A stretch of DNA of 64,000 bases from contig CAADRB010000085.1 of NCBI GenBank assembly GCA_900708905.1, positions 1 to 64,000 of the forward strand, in the 5' to 3' direction. The notes below the pieces were generated by a model that saw only the letters and a list, made by a program, of their open reading frames with translations, was not told the DNA's origin and made no database searches. Positions 39,079 through 48,223 of this stretch are shown here, piece after piece (position 1 is the stretch's first letter; the number at the start of each line of letters is the position of its first letter). This DNA comes from Hymenolepis diminuta (Eukaryota > Platyhelminthes > Cestoda > Cyclophyllidea > Hymenolepididae). Made by a program: the position numbers and the translations under genes.

Positions 39079-39412
39079 TAGTATAAATTTGCCCCAAAAT
39101 CATCTAGACCAAATCCAGGGTGGCAAGAACAGAAAAGGTATCGATTAGAGGAAGTCTATTGCAAACTATGGCTCACCGCCAAAATGTTTAGTCATTAAAT
39201 ACAATCAACGCTACTTTGCGGAAATAATAATCGCTGATTGGCTGGGAAGACCTCTGCACGCAGTCGCACTTGCTCGCTATACGATCGGTAGCACGGCGCG
39301 CACTTTTCAGAATGTTCAAGCGCACGCGAGATTCTCACGATCAGCCTTGGTAGCGTTGTGAACTCCACGGATCAAAGGGTACAAAAGTATATAAAAGTAG
39401 GCAAGATTGGAT
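39079..39412 (+). repeat. Left arm of 334-bp near-perfect inverted repeat
   Basis: The reverse complement of 39503-39836. Paired positions sum to 78915 throughout, so there are no indels, and the only mismatch seen by eye is 39401 against 39514. The arm is GC-richer than its surroundings, with several CpGs (ACGGCGCGCAC, AGCGCACGCGAG), and has no open frame of note. A TATATAAAAG-like motif lies near the inner end. Confidence 0.95.
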
Positions 39413-39502
39413 GTATTTAACTAAGGCCCATCCTGTTGAAAGCGGAAGTAGTCATTATTGCTTCCTTTCACTCTTGTATTCTTTTACATTTCTTGGTCCA
39501 CG
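39413..39502. other. 90-bp spacer of the palindrome
   Basis: Unique loop between the two arms. It contains only a weak internal inverted match (GAAAGCGGAAG against CTTCCTTTC) and no recognisable gene. Confidence 0.9.
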
Positions 39503-39836
39503 ATCCAATCTTGTCTACTTTTATATACTTTTGTACCCTTTGATCCGTGGAGTTCACAACGCTACCAAGGCTGATCGTGAGAATCTCGCGTGCGCTTGAA
39601 CATTCTGAAAAGTGCGCGCCGTGCTACCGATCGTATAGCGAGCAAGTGCGACTGCGTGCAGAGGTCTTCCCAGCCAATCAGCGATTATTATTTCCGCAAA
39701 GTAGCGTTGATTGTATTTAATGACTAAACATTTTGGCGGTGAGCCATAGTTTGCAATAGACTTCCTCTAATCGATACCTTTTCTGTTCTTGCCACCCTGG
39801 ATTTGGTCTAGATGATTTTGGGGCAAATTTATACTA
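39503..39836 (-). repeat. Right arm of 334-bp near-perfect inverted repeat
   Basis: Reverse complement of 39079-39412 with one mismatch seen. A 40-bp insertion (39837-39876) separates it from the more diverged outer inverted match. Its position between two inverted paralogs suggests it is the conserved core of an inverted duplication, though a foldback transposon or an assembly artefact is also possible. Confidence 0.95.
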
Positions 39837-40417
39837 GAGAACTCTGCTGGAGGCCAGTTGTATTTATCAGCGATTGGTTGGACTTCTAAGAAGATTGCTG
39901 AGGTTTTGCAAAAAGGCTTGGTTGTGCAGTATCCATTACAAGTTCATGTATTTTTCTTATTGTCCTAGTCACAGTCGTAACATTTCTTACCACACAGATA
40001 TAAAATTTAGCAGCATTTTATTAATAATTAAAACCACCCATTATATTCTTGCTACAGATGTAAATGTGTTCAAAGGACCTTAAAGATAAAAATGATGGGG
40101 AATGGTGAGCCATATTTATAAATCTAAAATAAATAGTCCATGCACAGCAAAAAATCATTTTCAGGGAATCTGACTAGTTAGAATCAGAAGAATGCAAATT
40201 AAACAATTTAGTATTATACATACTAATATCTAACCTATATTCAGGTGTAAAGTAAACAATTTTTCTCGACGATTTATTCGATCACTAGAGTAATTACTAA
40301 AATGTGTTTCAATTTTAAATGAAGACTATTCACTATAAGTTGTTATTATTTCTACTTACTCATAAAAATGGAGCTTAGATTCACTTTTAATTTTTTGCAC
40401 TACCCACCTTGAAGAAA
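39837..40417. promoter_or_regulatory. Upstream region of the right ankyrin gene
   Basis: Holds a 40-bp segment absent from the left side, then the diverged outer inverted match, then about 480 bases of AT-rich DNA before the ATG. No clear core promoter motif was assigned. Open frames here run into the palindrome and are not coding. Confidence 0.45.
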
Positions 40418-41329
40418 ATGGAATCGAGTCAATATAGTAGCGGTGAAGAGGTGAGCTCATATATACATTTATATCTATACATATAATCCTAACAGCCTGT
40501 CGAAAATCAGTCGTCCATCTTATCATCCATTATTGATGCGATAGAAAAGACAGATCTGGAACGACTGCAAGAGCTTATGGACAAAGAACCCACTCTACCT
40601 AGAAATGCCTTCATGAAAGCTCTACTTTACGCTGAATCATTAGGCACCAAGGATTGTGTCCGTCTCCTTCTGAAATACGATCCTGGTCTCTTAGCTAGAG
40701 ATTCTTTCGGTTGTACCACACTTATGATCAGTGCTTTATTCGGCCGTTATAACTTGGTTTGTTACTTTGGAAATCAAATCCCATCTGAAGAAGTCATAAC
40801 ATTGGCGGAAGAAGCCTTGCCATATGCATCTTTAAAGGTTAGCTAATCGGCGGAAACAATACCATTCTAACGAAATTGTTGTTCATTTAATGTCTGCTTT
40901 TTTAACTTTCAATAGAAACACTTTCCGGTCGTTAAGCTTCTGTTCAAATTAATGCTTGGAGGTGCAGACATATTCCGGGATCCTTTTGGTATGGAACTTA
41001 TACAAAGCACACTCGATTCAACGCCCAAATCCATGATGCAATATGTGCAAGAGAATATAATAAAAGGCGATAAAGACATTAAAGAATGGAAGACTCAAAT
41101 CTTCATGAAATTTATCTTAAATATATTTGCTATATTTGATGAACAGGACCATATATTCTATGTGGAAGAATTGATGAATAGAAACTTTAAAGGAGTAGCG
41201 AATTACGAGGAGTTTAGATGTCATTGTATTGGATTGGATTCTTCAAAAGCGCAAATGATTTATGATGAATATAAAGACTACGTAGTTAGTGAGCCTAATG
41301 AGCATGAAATCTGTGTAAAATCATTTTAG
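40418..41329 (+). CDS. Ankyrin-repeat protein, right member of divergent pair (262 aa, three exons)
   Basis: Exons 40418-40450, 40496-40837 and 40916-41329 join in phase 0, with introns of 45 nt (GTGAGC...TAACAG) and 78 nt (GTTAGC...CAATAG). The protein starts MESSQYSSGEE. It has ankyrin-type repeats at about residues 55-115 (LLYAESLGTKDCVRLLLKYD, then GCTTLMISALFGRYNLVCYF). An unrecognised C-terminal region follows (VVKLLFKLMLGGADIFRDPFGMELI and onward). The motif IFRDPFGMEL is the counterpart of ILRDPCGIYL in the left paralog, and the intron positions are identical. Identity to the left gene is low outside these motifs, so the duplication is old. An AATAAA signal follows 18 bases after the stop. 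No targeting sequence is present, so the protein is probably intracellular. Confidence 0.78.
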
Positions 41330-41346
41330 TTGAAATATCGTCTTGC

Positions 41347-41352
41347 AATAAA
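41347..41352 (+). terminator. Polyadenylation signal AATAAA of the right ankyrin gene
   Basis: Canonical hexamer 18 bases after the stop codon, consistent with a very short 3' UTR. Confidence 0.7.
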
Positions 41353-42232
41353 GGAAATTCATTTTAACGCATATTTTTGTTTAATACTGATATTGGAAGC
41401 GTGTTCTTAACAAGCATCCTTCAAAGTGCACTTATTGATAAGAAAATACGGTATGAAAGGGCATAAAGGTCTACGAGTGTGTAAAATGTAAAGAAGCATT
41501 AAAGAGTACAAGGGCGACCATCTTGTCAAGATTAAGTATATCTCAGGCCCAAGCTTCTCATTAATTAACATTCTGCGCCTTCTGACATTTGTTTCTGTAT
41601 TGGCTGGCGAGGTCACTATCCTAGTCTACTTATAATTACTCAGTAGAAACGAGCCTGGTGACTTACACTGAACAAATTCTCACGTATTTAATTCCGAAAT
41701 TAGTGGGGATAAAGCCCTCAAAAATTTGTATAATTTTCGATGAATTTGACTACATCAGTATGATTCAAATGCGAACAAACCCTAAGCGTTAGATCTCAGG
41801 TTCAATTGTTGAGATACTCGTACTCAAGAGATATATTTATCTTGTTAGCCACTACACTTGAGTTCAAATTATCTAAGCATCCAGACCTACCTTAGATACC
41901 TCGTACATACTGATCCCAAAGTTGAGAGATTTGATGTCCAAACACCCGCTTTCCTGTTTTATCATCGTTGTCTATTCCTCAGTGTAACTTGGCATAATGT
42001 ACTAAGGTGTGATCTATTTAAGGCGAATTTTATCTTTGTGTTCTAAGTCTGCACATATGCCATCTTGTAGTATAACAGATTCTTGCCTTCCCATAACCAA
42101 TATTCGAATATGTACTAAATAAATAGGTAGAGCATTTCAAACATAAGAAAAGTATGCTTTAAAGGTAACAAAAGTGTGTTACATTATTTTTTGTACATTA
42201 AAAGTTTTGTCATCTCGTTTTGGTAAATATCC
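41353..42232. other. Convergent intergenic region
   Basis: Lies between the 3' ends of the right ankyrin gene (plus) and INTS14 (minus). No additional gene or RNA is supported. Confidence 0.45.
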
Positions 42233-45200
42233 CTATACCACTTTCATCCGAGCAGCATGATACACTTTCCTCAACATTTCCATATCCAAATCTTGAGATA
42301 TATGCGTTGGTAGAAGGGTCTGAATGGCCTGTGTTAACTCTGCCCATCCTAGGACTTCGGCCAAAGACATGACGCGATTCAACTCCTACCAGTAGACAAA
42401 ATCGTTCATTATCACTTAATAAATATAAGTAGGCATGTTATTAACAAAACCCTACCTTCAAAAAGTAATCGGCTTTTTCAGGTAGTTTCTTACACAGACG
42501 AAATATTTTATTAACATCCACGGATGGACCATTTGAGTTATTCAACCAACTTGAGTACTGAAATTCCGCCCCAACTAAAAACAGACTATGCTACTTATTT
42601 TACAGAATTGAAATTAAATAGTTTGACTTTAAAATTCACTCTACTTGTCGATGAAGCGGCAGGAAGAATGTAGCTCGGTCTCTCGAGAGATCCAACAGGA
42701 AAGGGAGTTATTTTCTTTTCCGTGTTATACACTTCATGGCCTTCAAAATCCCCTGAAGAGGCGAGAAAATCAAATGGACCTAGCCATGCCACAGCTATGC
42801 TTTCTGAAAAGAAGAGGAATATATATGTAGGACTTATTTGTTTGTTTACATCTATAAAAGGATATATAATAATAATTTTAGAACAACACTCTTCTATAGA
42901 CATGACATGTGAATAACATGCTCAGCAGACCTCTCTGGAAGATTCAAGAAGATTCAACAAAGAAGACCCCGCTTTTGATCTGATATGAAAAGTCTTTCCA
43001 GACCTCTTACCCTAAAGATTCTTTTGAGTTATCAGATACCAAGAAGAACTAGAAAGAATGATTAGACAAAATCGCTACTGAAGAATAAAATTTCTGAATT
43101 TGTCAAGCTGTTATAGCTAACCTTTTATAGGGGTAAACCCGCACTACAGGGGAATTCGAACGGAAACGATGAATTGTGAAGCCAAAACTGCATGCAAATA
43201 TTTGCAGAAAAGAAGGCAACGCACCATTGACGAGATCTCCATTCCTCAGGACTTCCAGTACTCTAAATCTTATAAAAGACAAGGGTGGTTCAGACGCCAC
43301 ATATTAGAATGCCATCCTCAACGCTAACATCAGATTCAATGCGAGTCTCTTCAAATGATTGTTTAAAAAAGCAGTAGCGTGCAATCTTCCGGGTTGATAA
43401 GCAAAAAACCATAAGCTGATGGACCAAATTACCTTATTCTTTTGCCAAATTATATACGTATTGCTATGTATCAATTTGTTCAAATAACATAATGTGTACT
43501 ACGTTTGTAAATAAAAGGGCATAGAAAAATTGTTTGTAGAAACAATTCCCAGTCACTATATCCAAAAACAGTTTCAAGTTACTCCCTCGGAACAACTAAT
43601 TTCCCCTGAACCCGAATTAACCAAACCGCGGTGGTTAGAGCTAAGGACGAGAAGAAAGATAGACGCATGCAACTTGAAAACTTGTAGTGTCTGCGAACAG
43701 CCAAAGGAAAAGCAGAAAGCGAATAACGCTTGGTGAAAGAGGTTGTAAAACATAGGATGTCCAAATAACTTGATTCTGGAGAGTAGACTCTCAGCCTCAA
43801 CTAGCTTTCTGACGTTTGCAATCTGCACACAATATAACACGATGTGATCAAGTAAATGCGTGTTCCCTAAAAACTTCTAAATTATTTGTATATAGGTCTC
43901 AATATGTTACGAAATCCAAGTAGGGAATTCTGGAAGTGGCTAGTCAAAAAAAAGAACAGGCAGGTGAGTTAAGAATTATGAAAGGTGAAACATGTTTTCA
44001 AAAACTAATCTTTGAGTAGAGGAACAAGCAAAAATATTCTGGTGATACACTCGCAGTAGGCTATCCCTCACTTGTTCAGTATTAATGAATATGATTGGTC
44101 TAGCCAATCGTTGGATATACGTCGATGAGTATCAAATTTAAACTTTGTTGAAACCGATACGCCACCGACACACAATCATGAAAAGCATAGATTTGATTAT
44201 CATTAATACTCGTAAGAAATCGGGGAACAATAAAGCAACCTAAGCTGGGTTACAGTAAAACGATTGAGTAGCAGCAGAAACAAAATCGCGACATCAATAG
44301 CGCAAGAAAATTCAAACCTTGGGTGCGTATATTTTACCTCTTTATATTCTGATGTCCAAATTTCAAGATTTGTCGCCTGTTCCTTGGGCGAATTCATGTT
44401 AGTGGCACTCGGAGTACACTAATCATTCCATTAATTTGAATAGTTGATAAAACATTCCAGTTACATTTTGTTGTAATAGCTAGTAGCAGAACAATAAGAG
44501 CTAACATGACTTAAGTACAACAGGGCTCACTTGTTCATTCAAAGCAAATCCTAATTAAAATTTTATTATTTCATTGGTAAATCTGGACTCTAACATTTTA
44601 CATCTTAGTCTGTCCAGCCTGAACTGAACGGAATATCTCCAACACAAATAGAGCAATTGGAAATTTAATATCAAAGGCTAAAACAGATAGTGCATTAATA
44701 AGAACAACAACAATTTTTTTCAACAAAAGTTGCGAAAAGAGAATAAGAAAATGTGGGAATAAAGTGGAGTGAAAGATCAAATAATAAAATATCAAATTCA
44801 CTCAAAATAAACTGCAAAGAAAAAAGAAGACTTACCTTCACCAAAAAATGATAGGCAGAGCCCATTTCCGTGAGATTCGCTGATGAACCCATGAGTTACG
44901 AACTGTCTGTCTTTGGTTGTTACGCTGCCTCCATCAACCAGTGACTGAATATAGATATTCGTAATCGCAGCCGTATGAGACCCTTTCAACGATTCAAGCA
45001 AGACTTTTAACAAATCCCCTCCGCTCCTATCCGTATCTGCAAAAAATAATCAGATAGCTACTTATAACATTAGCAGTAGAATATATGCACTAGAGTTCGA
45101 AATACCCGGTGAATGGACCATAGTGTATCTACTAACAATTGGTGGATGGCCCATATCGTTGACTTGGAGAAACCCAAATGCCTCCACGTAGAATCGGGAT

Positions 45201-45995
45201 TCTTGGTTTCTCCGGATATTTAAATGTTTCCAAGGTCGAATACACGGAGATGGAAAAAGAGAGACGGAGGCAGACAAGTGTCCAATGGACAAAATTGCTG
45301 TAGAACTGATTTCACACGAAGAAAATTTCATCACGGTATTTGCCACTTCGTTACAACTAGCGAGAGACTTATTGTCATGAACGTGATAATCAGTAAAGTT
45401 ATATTTTAAGGGATTTAGCCTGAAAGGAACCTTTAAGAAGTGAATAGGATAGCCGTTTTATTACTTGGGAACCAGAATGATTGATTACAATGCATGTAAT
45501 CTCTTCTTTAATCATTTCAGGAACTTTTATCTCAACCTCATTTGGATTAACCAAATCCATATATCCGTCAGTAAGAACAACTAGCTGAAAAAATATGAAA
45601 ACAAAAAGAAAAATATTACTCGAATATGCTGACAACTAGTGAATTTGGAATAGGCCTTTTGGATAGAATGAAAAAGCGCGTCAGTAAACTTAGTCTGTAA
45701 GCAAAGAGGTTCGCTAGGTCGAGGACAGCTGTCAACAATTTCAAAACTACTAGATTTTGAATCCATGAACTGCACAAATTCAAACTGATTTTCAGCAGAT
45801 TTGCTCAACTAAAATTATAGTAACTGAGCAAATATAACATACCACGGAAACCAAATCATAAGGATCTTTTGCGTGTAGATTACTGATTAGAGACTTTGCA
45901 ATTGATTGGGAATATTCAAAATAGCTTTCTTTTGCATTTTTTGGCAATTTTTGTAGTGACTGAAATGCCCAATCTATGCCAATAAGCCAAGGCAT
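42233..45995 (-). CDS. INTS14: Integrator complex subunit 14 (472 aa, eight exons)
   Basis: Exons 45995-45843, 45808-45620, 45584-45465, 45430-45106, 45036-44836, 42803-42645, 42574-42456 and 42385-42233 join in phase. Introns are 34, 35, 34, 69, 2032, 70 and 70 nt. The protein follows INTS14 from end to end. Landmarks are MPWLIGID at the VWA start, LVVLTDGYMD, TAILSIGHLSASVSLFPSP, FGFLQVNDMGHPPIVSRY, VAWLGPFDFL, FRLCKKLPEKADYFLKELNR and a final VYHAARMKVV. Human INTS14 is 518 residues. Family knowledge: INTS14 pairs with INTS13 in the module that helps bring the Integrator nuclease to snRNA and other nascent transcripts in the nucleus. The metal-site motif DxSxS near the N terminus reads DWAFQ here, so metal binding is probably lost. 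The exon 6/7 junction has an alternative in-phase choice (GTGAAT donor with a later acceptor); the chosen one has the better pyrimidine tract. Confidence 0.9.
42804..44835. other. 2.0-kb intron of INTS14
   Basis: AT-rich, with one less AT-biased patch at about 43560-43730 that has coding potential on both strands. I could not assign it to a family; it may be an old transposon fragment. No exon is missing here, because the flanking INTS14 exons join without a gap relative to the family. Confidence 0.55.
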
Positions 45996-47234
45996 AGTCT
46001 AGACTCAAGTTATTTTATTGAAAGGATTCGCGTGCAAATTCGGAAGACAGTTTTCTCCAAGGTCAAAAGCCAAGCATTTGATGATGAGAAAATTCCTATC
46101 TTTCAGTAAGTGATATTTTCTTAGAACTGCTTCAAGTAAATTTATTACTCATTTAAATGTGGAAAGCACACTGATTTCTAGTTAAAACTAGATTTATTTC
46201 GGATTGCGAGATTCCCAAGGACATAATGATTGATTAAGCTCGAAAGTCATTGAATGTAAAAATTAATTTACAACTTCACAAATCATATTATATTTTAAAA
46301 TGTATTGTATATTGTCATTTATTTTATCAGCATGATACTTTTTATTAAGTTATTTCGATAATCTTTCATGTTCTAATCATTAGGTATCTTTAATAATGAA
46401 ATATATTGCTAATGACACATGATTCAGAATGCATAAGCGGAGATCTGGCGGATACTTCCTGACTTTTTAACAATCTTTAAAGTGTATGAATACGCAGTAA
46501 AAATTTTAATTTCCTCGAATTCCTCTACCGGTATTATTAATGCACAACAAAGCTAAGCAGAGCTAATTGATTTTCAACAACAATATTCGAATGAATAAAT
46601 TTTTGGAATTTATTTTGAATGTTTATTTATCGGTAGTCGTTAAAACAAGCTTTCGAGACCGTTTTGCGGCTAAAAAGTATAAATAAAAATGAATGCAATT
46701 GATCATTACGAAGGAACCACAATGTTATTACTTAGTATAGTTATCATAATTGCGTTCATGTAATGTCTGCAAAGTGCCATCTTATTTCATTCTTCGAATT
46801 GGGAATTTCAATAGGTGTATTATACAGTCAAATTAAACTTTGGTTTCTATGGCATTTCTCCGGTTCATTTTTCTGTTTTAGGTACCGAAGTATATAATCC
46901 TATGTGCGTTGGATTTAAGCTATTCCACTAATAACAATATTCTTCCTCTCATTCCGATTTTGTTGGCATGTGCGAAAAGCGTTGAAGATGCATTAATATC
47001 ATCGAAAATTGTGATAATGGATTGATATACTATTGTTATGCAACACTGAAGTGCATAATGGATAATGTCATCATTGATAAAATGCCAACGAACGTCATTT
47101 GATCTTCAGAGCAAAAGAAAGTTAATATCCAAATGTTTTTCATCGATCCTTTATACGTATGCGACTATTAAAGTTTGAAATTTCGTGTTTAAATAACTTT
47201 CAGTTACCCTTTGCTATGCCACACGCTACTCAGA
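45996..47234. other. Upstream region of INTS14, nothing else recognised
   Basis: AT-rich. The 10-bp palindrome AGTCTAGACT sits directly at the INTS14 start codon. No other supported feature. Confidence 0.4.
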
Positions 47235-47375
47235 CACTGGGAAGAGAAAGGAAGTTGGCTTGTAGCCAAAATCCATTGTTGAGAAATTAAATGTATTTAT
47301 ATAGGTAATATACATGTAATTGAATTTGGGATAAGTGATTGGCAGACTGGTTAGCCAATATTGACGGCGATGGTA
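47235..47375 (+). repeat. Dispersed repeat family A, copy 3 (partial)
   Basis: Matches the middle of copies at 8308-8583 and 19758-20031, notably GGGATAAGTGATTGGCAGAC and GGTTAGCCAATATTGACGGC followed by GATGG. The match stops where the foldback element begins, suggesting the foldback inserted into this copy. Confidence 0.6.
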
Positions 47376-47384
47376 TAATTGTGA

Positions 47385-47640
47385 GCAGCAGTACCTGTGG
47401 AGTTGAATCGAGGTGTGCCATATCTAGTCAGCCGGTCACGTGCTCCATTGATTGATGGGTATAATAGACACTATAGTGAAGATCTTATCTCCAGTCAATC
47501 ATTTCTAATCGTCAGGTGTCGATAGACATCTGTTGGCTATAGCACTATCATACCTATCAATCAATGGAATACGTGACCGGCTGACTAAATATGGCAAACC
47601 TCGGTTCAATAGGTGGTCCCGCTGTGTATTTGCTTGTTTG
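47385..47640. mobile_element. Imperfect foldback element (MITE-like)
   Basis: Left arm about 47385-47475 and right arm about 47537-47640 are reverse complements at roughly 85% of positions. The best block is AGTCAGCCGGTCACG..., followed by CCATTGATTGAT.GGTAT. The loop is about 60 bases. No transposase is encoded. The size and structure fit a non-autonomous DNA element able to form a hairpin. Confidence 0.65.
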
Positions 47641-47770
47641 GTCATAGATACCTAAATAGATGTCATCATCACGTCGAGACACCGAAAACGAGACATGACT
47701 GACGTCTAACAAAGAAATTTTTTGCATATAAACCAAATTTATTTATCAATAAATTGGAGTGGCTTGCCTG
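47618..47770 (+). repeat. Dispersed repeat family D, copy 2
   Basis: Aligns with 35498-35648 and ends at the same GCCTGCC boundary. It overlaps the right arm of the foldback element and directly abuts the pseudogene. Confidence 0.75.
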
Positions 47771-48223
47771 CCTTTTACATTTTGCCAAATTTTGATCGAT
47801 TGTTCACCTAAGGAGGTCTCTCACCGGGTTGGGACAATCCACCCAGAAGGAGAATTTAAAGGTCAAGATTTGAGGACAGCGTGTGAAGAGATGTTGTTAT
47901 CAGAACGACTTTGTGTCCCAACAAAGTGTGACCCGGTGCGCACATATAGTGCGTACGATCTTATATATGCCCTCAACTATCATTTAAACCACCAATGGAC
48001 AGTTGCCATTATCACCAAGCCGCACGGTGTCAATATCGACGATGTGCAGACCGGAAAGGGCACTTAAGTTTGCAATCCAAACAACTGCGACCAAGGGGAT
48101 CTGATTTGTCGAATTGTGAATGACATCATGTTAAGTTTCATAGGAAGATTTCATTATTCTGTTGATCACTTACGCAGGGTGTTGATTACAACAATGAATG
48201 AATTCACAATTAAGTATTGTTGA
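47759..48223 (+). pseudogene. Protein-like sequence with one internal stop, family unknown
   Basis: From 47806 the plus strand reads convincing protein (SHRVGTIHPEGEFKGQDLRT, LSERLCVPTKCDPVRTYSAY, LNYHLNHQWTVAIITKPHG). It hits TAA at 48065-48067, then continues in the same frame as VCNPNNCDQGDLICRIVNDI, FHYSVDHLRRVL and so on to TGA at 48221-48223. Base composition is more even than its surroundings and no intron signal interrupts it. This looks like a processed copy of a host gene or part of a mobile element, disabled by a single stop. Read-through, or an intron I missed, are the alternatives. I do not recognise the parent protein. It starts exactly where repeat family D ends, so the two may have moved together. 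Confidence 0.5.

Noticed and set aside
43530..43840. Open frames on both strands inside the large INTS14 intron
   Set aside because: More even composition suggests an old insertion, but no endonuclease, transposase or other domain could be shown.
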